Assembly: GCF_030272615.1 (NCBI RefSeq)
Contig: NC_081409.1
Span: 614,094,755 to 614,158,754 of the forward strand
Reading direction: 5' to 3'
DNA: 64,000 nucleotides
Source: Cryptomeria japonica
Lineage: Eukaryota; Streptophyta; Pinopsida; Cupressales; Cupressaceae
Positions 35,448 to 48,629 of the stretch are shown here, one piece after another. Each line of letters starts with the position of its first letter. Position 1 is the first letter of the stretch. A program made the translations under genes and the position numbers. Under the pieces are notes generated by a model, which searched no databases, was not told the origin of the DNA, and worked only from the letters and a program-made list of their open reading frames with translations.

Positions 35448-36603
35448 AATTAGATCAAGAACTTCCTATCGGTGGAGCACTGCTCTGTCTTGCCGGTGAA
35501 GTATCACTTTGTCCTACTAGTGAAGCATTGGTTGGTTGTACCAGTGGAGAAGTATTCCCAATATTTAGATCAGATTTTCTAATCCTTTGTTTTGAGAATT
35601 CTTGCTTAACCTCTTCAATTTTTTCTTTACCTTTCAGGCTAGCACTTTTGTTGTCTACCGGTGTTCCTTTACTTCTACAAAATTTAGCAATATGCCCAAT
35701 CTTGTTACATGCATAACAAGTTACATTATTCTTCTGAATAGCTTTCCCATAACCTATGCCAGTTTGTGTTCTACATTGATTTGATAAATGTCCAAATCTT
35801 CCACAAACATAACATCTCACATTCATTCTGCAGTTTTTAGAGTTGTGACCAAATTTGTTGCATTTTGAACAATGACCGGTGGGTGTGTTGATATTCTAAT
35901 AATTCCTAGATCTACATTCATTTTCTCTATGACCATACTTGTTACAGTTAAAACATTTTCCATTGAATTTATAAGCATTAGGTTGTCTTACCGGTTTGCT
36001 GTGATCCTGAGTATTTGTAGTACCGGAGCTTTCACCAACTTCAAAGCCAATTCTAGAAGTGTCACCTTTAGGTTTTTGATTCTTTAGCAAGGTACCAAGT
36101 TCCTCTGAGCTTTTCTTGAGTTTTTCTTTGTGTTGATTTGCAGTTTCCAGTTCCCTTTCCAAGATTTCTTTTTGTCTCATCAGTTCATTTGAGTCATTCC
36201 GAGTATGCATCAAATCTGTCTTCAACATGTCATTTTCATAGTTAAGTCTTGTGTTCTCATTTGCTGCATCACTTAGTCTTCTGGTCAATTCTTCTTCTTT
36301 CTTTTTCTTGTCCTCAATCTCTTTGCAAAATCTCATAGTCATATCCTGCATTTCATTTTTTGTTGTCATGGTCTCTTGTTTCAACTTGCTTATTATATCA
36401 TTAAGTGATTCCTTTTCATCATTCTCATTTTGCAGTTTTTCACAAAGTTCTCTTCTCTTATTTCTTGCAACAGTATAATTTTCTTGAAGTGCTTGAATGA
36501 TATCCTAAGCTACCCTTAAATCATCTTCTAATTTGATATTTTTCAATTTCTCTACATCATAGTCTATAAGAGCTCCTTCAAGTTGCTTCATTAGATTTTC
36601 CAT
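35448..36603 (-). pseudogene. Family N ORF1 in element E (coiled coil, four CCHC knuckles)
   Basis: It starts at the ATG at 36603 (MENLMKQLEGALIDYD). The coiled coil is nearly open, with one TAG after RVA near 36506. The knuckles are CFNCNKYGHRENEC, CSKCNKFGHNSKNC, CYVCGRFGHLSNQC and CYACNKIGHIAKFC, the first two separated by a stop near 35900. The tail has repeated GQSxxSPA-type text. A stop near 35455 lies three codons before the family stop. This is the least damaged ORF1 of the three and has no frameshift that I can see. Confidence 0.85.
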
Positions 36604-36660
36604 CATTACCGGTGTCAAGATCTTCCTCAAGCTGTTAGGCTTCTGAAAACAGAGGACCAG

Positions 36661-36672
36661 GCTCTGATACCA
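36661..36672 (-). promoter_or_regulatory. Element E primer-binding site (initiator-Met type)
   Basis: The sense strand reads TGGTATCAGAGC and is followed by the shared CCTCTGTTTTCAGAAGCCTAA leader. Confidence 0.9.
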
Positions 36673-36674
36673 AT

Positions 36675-37474
36675 TGTTAGGGGTCCCATAGATACTTAGA
36701 GGAGGGGGTGAATTAGTATCTAACTGGTAATAAGTATTTCTTAAGTTAAAACATGCAGAACATAATATAACAGTGTACCGGTATGCAAGAAATAATGCAA
36801 TAAACAAAATCAAGAATATCCACATGAAAAGTAAACCATAACACAAGATGTTAATGAGGAAACCCAGTGTGGGAAAAACCTCAGTGGGATCTGTGACCCA
36901 CAATATTCACTCACTGGCCAATAAGAGAATATTACTTACAATAGGGGCCTGCACATGCAGGAAGGCCAACTGCCTAGAGCTCACTGCTCAATGGGAAGTC
37001 ACACTGACTTACAATAAGGATGATACTAATCCAATGACTTGTACTGCTTTACAATAGCATCTTCAATGCCAGATTAAGTACCGGTTCCTTCTTTGTTCTT
37101 TACATATACCCTTGACCTATATTTCGCACATTAGGTCTGCCTAATATTTTCCTTTATGCTTTCACATCACTCTTGCAAATGTCTACAATGATCTCCTTTA
37201 TATATAAGATTCATTTTACAATTTTCCAAGTCGGCTTACAATAATAAACAAAATATTATATAATAAAAATCATGTCGGCCTCTGTGCCAGTATACTTGTT
37301 TTCTTCTATGCCGGTGCCGGTGTAGAGTGATCTGCTGATGTCGGTGCACTATCTTGTCAGTGTAATGCTTTGCCGGTATAATGTCTTGCCGGTTGCATAG
37401 GATTGCAAGGTTGCCATCAATGACAAAACCTTCAAGCACATACACTATCTCATTGGAGTGTGCATATGCCAACA
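36675..37474 (-). repeat. Element E 5' LTR
   Basis: This 800-bp LTR starts tgttaggggtccc and ends catatgccaaca on the plus strand. It pairs with 24048-24845 and is flanked on the right by CGTCT. Confidence 0.9.
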
Positions 37475-37479
37475 CGTCT

Positions 37480-38335
37480 ATCTCTCTTGGAGTCTAATCG
37501 TCCTCACTAGAGTCATCGATATGTTGTGCTCCAAATTCAATTGGTCTAGATCCTGAGCTTTGTCCTTCATAGAGTATTAGTGCATATGTTTGGATCATAT
37601 CAATATATATCACATCACAAGATACTTCATCATGTGAATCCCATTCCCATTCATTTGAGTTTATTTTAGAACTGGCTTGTAATTTATGGATATATTCATA
37701 GAGATTGGGAGTAGCTTCTTCCTTCTTGATAGAAAGTTCTTGTTTTCACTCATATTCCTCTTCTTCTTATTTATGGGCCATTTCTACCTCTTGGTGTTGG
37801 TGAGCTACTTCTTCTTGCTTGCAAACTGGAATGTCTTGATCGAAACCTAGCCCTGATTTTTCTTCAGCTTTTTGAGTAGGAAGTTGTATGGGTTATAGAA
37901 TACCTTATTTTCTTTTTCTAATAGGATCATGACCATCATATCCCATGTTATACATGATTTTTAACCCTTTACCATATTTCTCTATTTGTACTCTAATAGT
38001 CAAAGTTGCTTCTTTGGTTTCTTCTTCATCCTTGTATAGCTAGTTTAGGACGTCTTTATCATTAGATTCATCTACTAGAGTTCCTGATTTGACAAATGTA
38101 CTGCCAAAGATCTTGATAGGATATGAAGAGTGTTGCTTAGATGTTGATGTTTGTCCATTAAATCTTGGTGAAACTGGTAGCTTTGATAGACATATGGATT
38201 GTTCAAAAGAATATTACCCCATATCTTTTTCTTTTAGCTGAATCTTTTTCTCAAAATCTATTGATAAAGAGTTGATTTATGTTTTATTGCTTGATGAATT
38301 AAAAGTAAGAGCTTCCCTATTTTGTGGTGCATTTT
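37480..38335 (-). pseudogene. Element D: Tat-type remnant, G-patch and linker (right part)
   Basis: The minus strand keeps a G-patch segment, MGYDGHDPIRK followed by a stop and PIQLPTQKA, GLGFDQD, near 37840-37960. It also keeps linker text homologous to 940-2100 of element A. Similarity to A ends near 38335 at tccctattttgtggtgca, which matches A near 2240. With 23235-24047 this is one Tat element cut by E, sharing the target CATCT/CGTCT. Confidence 0.65.
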
Positions 38336-41300
38336 GGGACTTCAAAATATTTATCAAATTTTGAATGCCCAAGTTCAAAATTTTGAATCTTGCACTCAAA
38401 ATGCACCTTGTTGAATAAGCCAAAGTATCTCACTTTGAGAGCTCACAATTTTGCACCCATTTAGTATTAGGAAAAATCCCTTTGGGAAAGTGTTCAGAAA
38501 TTATTGGAGAGGTCATATGTCCATTTTAATCTTCCTCAGATCATTTTTTTATGAGTTTTCAGAGTCCTTGTTTGGAGGTCCAGAGATAGGTTGTTGATTT
38601 GCAGTTGTTAACCCTTTTTGAGGAGCCCTCTTTGAGGCATTGTATCTTTGTGCATGATGAAAATTAATCCCAATTTAGAGTTCTCTATGATTATTTGTAA
38701 TTTTATGAATCCCCAAACCAAGTGACACGACCCCATAAATCTATTTGCTAAGTTTTCTAGTCTGATTTCATTAGCAAAAACCTCAGTTTTGCAAACTGAC
38801 CTGTGTCAATCTGTAGTTTGTAGTTGTTACCAAATTATTTTCACACCTAAAATTGGTGGCCTATATAGGTCTTATTTATTACAGGCCTGATAAATTCCAT
38901 TTCGAAGAAAGGTGCACAGATTTTTTTTTCAAGCTTTCTATCTTTAAAAATAAACATGTATGCCATACAAGTATCTTATTTCAAATATGTATGCAATTAT
39001 TTTGATCAAAAGAGATATATATGAATAAAAAATTTGCATGTAACAAATTTTTATTTATAAAGATTAAACTATTCATGAAATCCCACAAAATCCATGGGAA
39101 TAGCCAAGTGATCTCTTTCTGATTATAGAACAGTAAACACATAAGAAAATTAGAAGAATGTATGAAAGAAGGAGAGAGGGAACCCATCATTGCCTAGATA
39201 GGTTGATGAGCTCTCTTTGGAGTCTTCTGATCAATTCCATTGGTCCAAGTGCTTCGCTATCCACTTCAAGAGATGGCCTAAAAAAGAGAGAAGAAAAATT
39301 TGTTAGAGCTTTGAGATACCTATCTCATTCCTACATACATAATGTTCTTCCTGATGTGATTACAGTGCTACATCAGACTCAGAGCAAGAATAAAGATCAA
39401 TGCAGAAACGATGCCATGAGATATCAACGAGAACCATGTTTTATCTAACTTGTTTGTTTCATGTGCAGTTACAGGTTTTCATTTCATATCCATCATGTAT
39501 GGTTAAAATGGGCTCCCAAACAGGTTGAGCTCAGCATACATGTCACTACTCTTTGGATGACATTAGATAGTTGTTAACTATAGCATGCACGTATATCCAT
39601 AGTCCCATATAGTGTCATCCAATAACAGTATAAAACTACCATCCAATGGCAATATATGCAACAACGAATAAAATTGCACTCAAAAGTCAACAAAGTAACC
39701 AAAGTCACATAGATGTATGAAGGGAAAACCCAATGATCATCATTGAATGTACAATCAAGCTAGAGTCTAATCTAAATAGAGATTCAAAAAGTAAAAAAAG
39801 ACAATCAGAATGAACAGAGCTAAAGAGAATCACTGTAATATGCAGATCCATGGTAATCACAAAGATCTTAGATTCCCAGTAAGCTTGGAAGAGTGAAGAA
39901 AATGAATGAAGAATAAATAGGCAAAAGAATAACATTGATATTCAAAAGCATGAATAGATCATAGTCCTAAGGGTAGATGATTGTAAACATTTGACAATCA
40001 AAGACTTTGAGAATAGCATATAGAAGCCTATGCCAAGATTATCAATATTGACGATATTACAACACACAAAGATACAATGCCAACATTCAAATTTAGAGAA
40101 TAGAAGATCCAAGAGCATTAAAATAGTCTATACTTTTCAGTACAATCAAGGACATTGCTTTAGACAATAAATAACAGTCCTAATGAACATGACCAAATCA
40201 TTTCAAAGTGTAAAATACAGTGAAGATGAGCCTACATTGCATTAACATTAGTGTATTGAAGCAGTAAAAGACAAGTGACAGTAATCAGTAATCTAAAAAG
40301 GATAAGTATATCACTATCATGGTTATCAATCAAGCTTAGAACAATAATAAGTAGAGATGCATTAGCAAATTTTTCCTTTTTTGCAAATTGAGTAGAATAA
40401 AACATAGTCATGATCACAATAACCAACATTGTCACAAGGACATAGTATAGTATTTTCTTTTACTATCACCAAAAGAGCTCTATATATAATAGAAGTAATG
40501 TTTAAAATGAAAAGGGTAGTTATTGTCTTAGAGAAGAAAGAAAAGAAAACAAAAAGGACTATAGAGAAGCAAAGTACAATGACACAACATTTCGTTAAAG
40601 GCATTATCACTAGTAAATGGATCAGCTTGAAAAAAGTATATCATGAAAAATCAAGACAAAACTACTAGAACAAGGATCACTCTCAGATGAATGCATAAAG
40701 AACAATGTTCAAAATTGAACCCTTTTCAAATACACAAGGAGTCATCCATACATACTCATCATACCAAGATCAAAGAATCTACAAAAGAAAGAGAGTTGCA
40801 GTCTATATAGTTTGCTTTATGATAGTGAAACAAGATGAAAACATGAATAGATTAAGACATTTAAGTTTTGACCCCAATCCATGTAAAAGAAATCACAATG
40901 AGTGACAGTCAAACATAGAAGTTTTAAAGGTCAAAGATATATAATTAGCAGTCATCAAAAAAGGTGGTAGAACAGTCCTTTGATAGTAGATGAATCCATT
41001 ACCAGCCAATAGTGAAGGAAATCCCTAAGACTGTGAGAATAATAATGGAAGATCAAGCATATTAAAGGAATAATAACAATATATAGGGGTATTCAAGTAT
41101 ACATTTATCATTATAAGAGAGGTACCCCAAGAAGCAATCCTATAGTTATGAAAATAATGCAATGAAGAAGGTATAGTGACAACAATAAGTAATTATTATA
41201 GTCATGTAAATATGAGAACTTAAGATGCAGCTACAACAATCTTCAAGTAAATAAATCCCCCAAAAGACAATCTTAACAACATTAAATGGAATCGAGGGAA

Positions 41301-42824
41301 CTAATCACCATATTTAAACAATAAAATATAGTGAGCTAAGAAGACATTATAGCATCCATGTGCAAGTTTAGAGTTTGTATAGGCATTAAGGTGCAAGTGT
41401 AGAGTTAAGAGTACATATATAGTCACTGAATGAGAAATCAAGTCATAATAGAGTTACTATGAACTACTCTTCTTTTATTCATGGTTCATCAAGAGCCTTA
41501 TAGTATCAAGAAAAAGAGATAGCACAAAAATGAAAAGGCAACTTTCAGAACACAGTCACATGGTCACAAAGAATAGATCAGTTGTAGTGTTAACAATGAG
41601 GTTTAGAACATAAATTTGACATAGTGGACCATAGCATTTAAACATTGATAGTGATGTGTCAAAGGAGAACAATAATAAAAGGGTTACAAACATATTTAGA
41701 GTAACAAAGGAATAATGCACAGTGATAGGCCTATGAAATGGATCACTCATCATTCATTAATAACAACAAAATCCATGAAACTTGGTGTTGAATGATACAT
41801 AGTCAAAAGATAGTAGTAGCTATTGTGCAACCCTGAGACAAAAAATGATAAGTAAATAACAAGAATCACTATCTCAGATCAACAATATATAACAATATAA
41901 GTATAAGAAGTGATTTTCAAGCCAAGGTAAACACAACCATTACAACAATGCTAAGAGACTATTATGTCACTACAACTACAGTTCTGGGACAATATTCATA
42001 GAAGCAGCTGCAAGAAGTCATCATATTGAACCATCACACAAGCATACAGACTCTCTTCCATGAGTAGATAGTTTTCAAAGGGAAAATATAATATTTCTAA
42101 AAAACCAAGAACAATCATTTGCAGAGCAGTCATAAAGAGACCCTCATGACATTGGAGACAAAAAGTGAGTTATTGTGACAAGATAATAGTAAATAGGTCA
42201 TTAAGGGCTTATGCATATAGAATAAACCCAACAGACTATGCCAGTCATTATTCATATGAGCTAATAGAAGTATGAAGTATTGAAGGCATTCAATTCTAGA
42301 ATTGCAATCAATAAATACTAAAGGAGCTTCATCAATTAGAGAACCAACATCATAGTTCAAATTATAATAAATAGTTCAAAAACAACATATTTTAGAGATC
42401 ACAGTCATGATTACTCATCAATGCACAGTGACATTAATGATACTTCTCAAGGAGGAAATGTATAAGAAGGCTAGATATAATCACCCATAGTTAAGGATAG
42501 TGATTTCTAAACTTTTCTAGAGCCATCACAGAGGTTTAAGAAGAGATTAATAATCCATATTGTATAAAGGAGCAAATTTCAAACAGTAACTCACAACCAA
42601 AGGATTGTTGCGATAACAATGAGTAGGGTGACAGAGCATATAAAGTGCATCTATCAATGAAGATGTGTGTGGCCATCTTTATCAACTCATTAATATTAGA
42701 AAACAAAAAGAACCATTCTAATAGTAAAAGAAGAATCTCATGATATCAGTCTCATGTGATCAATGATTGACAAAAGTATAAAGAGGTTGTAAAAATAGTT
42801 GTAGTGTCATTTAAACTATTGGCA
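38336..42824. other. AT-rich non-coding stretch
   Basis: I find no conserved protein, RNA gene or element terminus in either strand. Open frames are short (under 100 codons) with AT-driven composition. It may be very old transposon DNA. Confidence 0.5.
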
Positions 42825-44440
42825 TTTAGCATAACTGATGCAGATGAGGTGATGCAGTTGAAGATTGATGACTGCACCGGTAAAGGATAGAAGTCTATTT
42901 GTGATGAAGAGATTGAGATTATGTGATTAGATGACTCGGTCAGTTATTTGTGTTGTCATTGATGGCAGCTGATGTCAAATGTTGATTACTAATGTTACTA
43001 ATGTTTTTTTTAATCATGTAAGTGATTTGGTTTATTGGAAGATAGGGTTTACCGACAGAGAACTGAAGTTTGTAAAATAGGACTTTAACTGGTAAAGAAG
43101 AGATGTTTTGATTTAATTGGTGATTTGTGGTTTGGATGGTGAGCTTATATCATGAAAAGGAGTATCTGACCAAAACCAGAACTTGTGATGACTACTGGAA
43201 GGCATGTTTTAAATTTTTGATGAAGTTTTGCTAAGATTTTAGTAGGATTTAAGATCGGTGAAGATATCATCAAACCGGTAATGATTTGTGTTATGGAAGT
43301 GATCGACAAAGTTGGTAACATGGCACAACCCGTGTGAAAAGATTTGATTGCTGTTTTGGTGTGATTCAAGGAAGAATTTCTTGGGAATCAACGAAATGCT
43401 TAGTGGAGTGTTTTTGAGGCTTTGACTTTGGTATAAATCAGATTTTTTTGTGATGCGTTATGATGAACCAATGGTTGATATTGCATTGTAATTTGATGTA
43501 ATTATCTGTATATCAATCTGAGATGATCTCTTATGATTTGTATTATAAATTCTTGATGTAATTAAGGTTTAGTGGTCGACCTAGTTGAGATGGCTATTTA
43601 GGATGACAGAGTTGATGTTTATGGTGTCAGTGGTCTAAGAGAGTGTGTTGAGTCATCCAAGAGAAGTGTGAGATCTGCCTAAGAGTTGTAGAGTGTTGAG
43701 CATTACTAGATTTGATCAAGAAAGCAAAGAAGTGCAAGTAATAGATCACTTATTTATTGTTGTTCCGTAACAATTGCAGTAGGTTAAATCCCTTAATCGA
43801 GTAGGTCCTAACATGACTTAAACATTCAGTCCCCTACTAGGGAAGCTCTCAAAAGAGTGTTAAATCCTCTCACAAGGTTTATCCTAATAGATCATCAAGC
43901 TCCTAACCGAGCTGCTAGGCAAATCCCTTCATCGGGTGACTCCTAACCAGGTCTACTCTTAACAAAGCGTACTTCAAAAGAGTACAAATATTTGTGGGTG
44001 CCAACTCCTACTATGTTTTTTCCCTATTTGGGTTTCCACGTCAAAAATTATGGTGTTAATGTGTGGAATGTTTTTCATGTGATATTCTTGTTTATGTTTC
44101 ATTTCATGAACTATTTCCGAGACACTGGTTATGATGTTTATCAGAGGTTACCAGTACTAATATGTGTTGATAGAGAAAAGTGTTTGATCTGATTGATAAG
44201 GATAATGAGTTGGTAAATGATCAAATCTATATGATTTCTTAAGTGGTGAAAGATTTGATAGATGTGGTAAATGATCTGATTAATGTGTTAAGCAAATCTG
44301 ATAGAGAGATTGTTCGATCTGATAAAAGAAGTTGAGCTATTTGATTTCAGATCTAATATAAGTTTGATTTTATGTTTAAAGTTTTAGTTGGTGTTAATAC
44401 TGATTCACTCACCCTCTCAGTATTAACCAAATCCTCATAG
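42825..44440 (+). repeat. Probable solo LTR of a copia family
   Basis: A block with LTR traits: near its left end tattggcatttagc (compare TGTTGGCAT) and several ccggt/accgaca motifs with ttgtcattgatggca. The right end holds actgattcactcaccctctcagtatta, the U5 signature shared by the copia LTRs here. No primer site or polypurine tract adjoins it, so it seems to be a solo LTR. Exact ends and target duplication were not resolved. Confidence 0.5.
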
Positions 44441-46604
44441 GAATAATATAAAACATGTGTAGGTTTAAAGCATAGAGACCTTAAAGTAATAATCTTCATA
44501 ATGATATTGGGATTTATAAATGACAATCTCAATCATGCACAGTAACATAATTTCAAAAGGAAATACAAAAGCAACATTCACAATAATTTATAATCAAATT
44601 ATGAAGTAAGAGAGCATCATGGTCAAAGCTTAGTGAGCTTTAAGGGTAATATGGTGCATTCAAAGATGGATTTTATTTGAAGATCAAAACCTCTCCGTAT
44701 GTAATATAGAAAAAGAATCCATATAAAGAGCATAAAACAATGTCCTAACAAAGAAAAAGGGTTTTTGTATACAATCACAATACCAAATGATGAGACAACA
44801 ATAACTCATTCACATAGATCTCAGCCTAGAAAATAAGAAAAATTACCATGCATGAATACCCTAGAAGGACAATAATAGATATGGCAAGATTTATTAATAG
44901 ATATTGACAGCTCTGTGGAAGAAGAGTCCCATAGTGTAAACATAATGAGCTTTAGAACAATGACAAAAAGCATGTATGAATGAGAAGCCAACAAAACCTA
45001 AGTGATAGAGAAGATTTTAAAGAGACCAACCTTCAAACCCTAGATGTTTGTAGAGATGATAGGAAATGAAGAAATATTTTAAATTCCATAGAAACATATG
45101 TGTATCTAGGGTTTCATAACATCAAAAGATGTAAAGCATAGTGATATTTTTAAAGAATAGACATGAGATAGTCTTTGTCCTTCAACAAATACAAGTTTGC
45201 AGAGTTAGAAGATATCACAACTAGCAAAGAATCAAAACCCTATACATGCATGCAAAAGAAAGATTCCTACATTCTTATCAAGTGAGGAAACAATGTATTG
45301 AAGGAGAAGGGAATAAGAACACACCCATGCTATTATTCCATGCAAAATCTCAGTCAAAAACCTATCTTCAACTCTAGTTTGAAACCTTAGCTTTAGTAGT
45401 GCATGGTGGCAGAGGAAAAGTCTTCTTAGCAAACACAAAGATGCAAAATAAAGTTTTTAGGGTTTTTTCCCTTTTCACCTTCCATTCCCTAATTCCTTTC
45501 GGAATTAGGATGGGTTTTATTTCATTTAAAATGCAACTGTTTATATGGTATGAAGTGGCCGAGTTTTAAAAAATTCCCACTTAAGACTTTAAATCCTAGT
45601 TCATGATAGTCGTGGGGGCTTTAAACCCTTATTTTATTATTTAATGTTTTTATTATTATATTTAATTACTAATAATGGTATCAAAATAAAAGAAATTAAA
45701 ACACAAAATACCATTATTAATAATTAAATATAATTATTATTAATTTATTTATTTATATAAATAGAAGCAAAGTCAAACTAAGATTATTTAAATGCTTCTA
45801 TTTATCTAAATAATTAATTTAATAAATGCATTGGGAGATGTTTTTTTATTTGAGGGCATTTATGGTTGTGCTCAGCATGTAAATCTCAGAGATGGAAGTG
45901 CTTTTTGGGAAGCTATTTTTAGCAGTTCAGTGAGTCATGCAGAGGGTGAGGTATTTTGTTTTTAGTGGCTATATTTGGCAGTGGTATGTAGTTTTGGATG
46001 GTTAGTCTTTCTTTTTCAGTGGACCTATTTTTGGTAGCAGATTGGTAGACCTATTTTCAGCATTGGAGGCTATTTTTATAAGGTTTATGCATGAGTTTTT
46101 TAGGATTTTTGGGGAGAATTTGCCAAAGGATTTTTCTCATGCAGATTTTTCTATTAGGGTTTTTGAAGGAGACAAACTTTATGGGTTGTGTTCACCTGGT
46201 TTTTTAGCTCCTTGCATGTTGTGAAAAATTCACATTTCCTACATGCAGAAGTTGAATTGCTTCAAACCTTTTCATAAATTGTTTATGAATTGGGTGGTCT
46301 AATTAATTTGTGAAGTATTTCATTCAGTATTGCAGCTATTATAGTTTTAGTGCAGTAGTTTAAAACTTCATAATTTTGGTGTATCACCTCCATTAGGATA
46401 GGTTTTTCGTTACATGCAAGATTTTTACCCCTTTCCCATAAGAAGTTAGTGTAGGAGATCCATCAAGATATGAAGCCAACCTGGTCCTTGGAGATTCACC
46501 TTCAACTTGAGCAACCCACAAGCTTGAAGGTGTCTACATGTTTCACAGGATTGCTTGGTTTTGCACTTAGCATCACGGGTGCAATCCTCTGTGACAACAG
46601 TTTT
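44441..46604 (+). other. Non-coding; 5' LTR and flank of element G, left end unresolved
   Basis: The right end (ctctgtgacaaca, 46590-46599) precedes the element G primer site and should be the LTR end. The LTR start was not found; a tgttgtga at about 46216 is one candidate, but the TATA-like and hairpin-rich DNA near 45490-45815 may also belong to it. A short hairpin, cctaattcc-tttc-ggaattagg, lies at 45488-45509. Confidence 0.4.
45651..45813. repeat. Two adjacent long AT-rich inverted repeats
   Basis: Arm 45651-45681 pairs with 45708-45738 (about 31 bp, two or three mismatches). Arm 45748-45768 pairs with 45793-45813 (21 bp, one mismatch; ttatttatataaatagaagc against its complement). Confidence 0.8.
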
Positions 46605-46620
46605 TGGCATGCCTAGTGGG
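46605..46620 (+). promoter_or_regulatory. Element G primer-binding site
   Basis: TGGCATGCCTAGTGGG follows the LTR end after a few bases. It is the same general TGGygCC-type site as in element A but not identical. Confidence 0.6.
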
Positions 46621-46769
46621 ACTCGTTTGAGATGTTATAGCTCAAAAAGCTCCATTTTTGTTGTTGTTTTGGTATTGACAATAGTATTACAACCTTTTGA
46701 GGTTATTTTTCTATGTACTTGGTGACTCTTTTTTCTAGTTTTATGTGCAAAATAGGTCTTAATAGCTTA

Positions 46770-48600
46770 TGATAAAATATCAGACAAGACAAAATGAGGA
46801 TCTAGTTGAGCACACTGAGCTACCACCATCATAGAGGAGGTCAAGGAGAGTAAAAAAGATAGAGAAAGCAACAAATTTAGTAGTTGATTTTTCAACAGAT
46901 TCATCAACTGAAGTTTTTCTTGAGGTCCCAAATTCTGATTCTCTATCTAATTCTTCTCCGCTACCTAGTTATTAGCCTAATTTTGCCACCTATATAAATC
47001 CTCTTTTTGCAACAACCCCAATTTAGCCATTCAACTACCGATTAATCCACCAATAAATCCTCTAGTAATTCCAATGGTCATACCAAGAGCACATGTTTTT
47101 GTACCCTTCAATGGAGGTAGCCCTTTAAATTTGACCCAACATGATTCCATACCAGGAGCAGCTCTAAAAAGTCTGCCTATTTTTACTCATGAAGATCACG
47201 TCACACCTATTGAGAAGATAAGAGATATGGCATCCCTGCGTATAGTACACCATATAACCCAAGAGAACATAGCACTTAGGCTACTATCATAATATTTTAA
47301 AGGCAAAGCACTCCAATGGTTAAGAGGTTTGTCAATTAGTTTAGTTGATGATCGAAATGATTTGGGTGATAAGCTGACAAAGCAGTTTGCAAATTAGTCA
47401 GACCACCTATCATTGGTTGAGTAAATGACCACTATCAAGAGGAGCAGATGACCACTATCAAGAGGGCTCTACAAGAGTAGATGAATGATTTCAATTACCA
47501 TTTTGAATAAATATGGATATAATTCCTACAATGGTAAAATCCTCTCCTGAACATGCATTTTTATACTATTTGAGATCTTTAAACAACGATATTGTTGTTA
47601 TGATTCAGTCTATGGGTGGGGTTATATTACTGGTAGCTTATGATGTAGCAATTAGAGAAGAAAATAACCTTATACAAGGTGGTAAAATTTCCCCTAGGCC
47701 TCCTCTGCCTATTTTCCCTGATATACAACTATTGATGCCTTTGCAAGTACCCCCTATAGCTAAAATACCCATTGTTCCAGCACTAGGTTTTTAGAATTAT
47801 GCTCAAAATAGTGTTGTTTTAGATCTGTCAAATAAAATTTAGGAGTTAAAGGAGATGTTTATAAAGAAAGTTGAGGAAACTCACCAAATTCAGCAAACTA
47901 TGCAAAATTTTGGCAATGAATTGGTGAGCCTCAAGAAAAATCAAACCCAAAATTAGAGGTATCAAGCTCCTTATCAACCCAATAGGCCTAACTACCAGAA
48001 TGACACTCAGAATCAGAGGAGGAATTAAAATAATAGGACAAACCAGCAGTATAATCCAAACACCACTAGCAACACCAAAGATATTCTACATGTTCAGAAC
48101 AATATGACTCAAGATTATTATTTTCTATGCCAACAGCCTCATAATCAAGCATCATGTCAAAATGCTATGAATGCTTAAGCACACACTTTGATGGTACAAA
48201 ATAACATCTTATTAGGATGCATATAAAAATGAGAAATTAGAAGATCGTGAGGTGGCTATGATGAATTGGTAGGGTGAGGAATTTTGTGGAGTTAATCATC
48301 CACAGGTGCATAATAGACCTTATTCACCTATTGCAGCTAATACAGGGTCAAAAAAGTGTGCTATTGACATTGGACAATAAGCTACAAACCATCAACATCA
48401 AGCTATAAATAATGGACAACAAGCTGGAACCAATGGGTAGTAGCAAGATAAGTCCAAACAGTAGCAAGCTAAATCAAAACAACAAGCTTCTACAAGTCAG
48501 CAGGCTACTAGGGTACCTCCACTTGTCCAAAATGTGCATATTTTACCAAGATGACAACCTGTAGCATCTAAGGAACAACAAAAGGTTCACTTTTAGCCTA
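46770..48600 (+). pseudogene. Element G gag remnant
   Basis: This is scattered gag text in two frames. The pieces include LPIFTHEDHVTPIEKIRDM, then YFKGKALQWLRGLSISLVDD (the conserved gag core KGKALxW), then SSPEHAFLYYLRSLNNDI, and VEETHQIQQTMQNFGNELVSL, a gag C-terminal coil. A glutamine/asparagine-rich tail follows. Many stops and at least one frameshift occur, and I saw no clear zinc knuckle. Particle formation would have been its role in the intact element. Confidence 0.65.
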
Positions 48601-48629
48601 AACCAGCTCAACCAAATCCTACTATTCTA

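Larger units (their letters stand above)
24048..37474 (-). mobile_element. Element E: family N copy 2, split by the chromovirus F
   Basis: The left LTR is 24048-24845 and the right LTR 36675-37474, with target duplication CATCT (24043-24047) against CGTCT (37475-37479), one base different. Removing F (27291-34094 plus one CATCT) leaves about 6.6 kb with the same ORF1-ORF2 order as C and I. It is inserted in the Tat remnant D. By eye its LTRs differ more from each other than those of the nested F, which fits E being older than F. Confidence 0.88.

Noticed and set aside
40429-40668. 79-codon lysine-rich frame as a small gene
   Set aside because: Composition follows the AT-rich sequence; no start context, domain or conserved neighbour.
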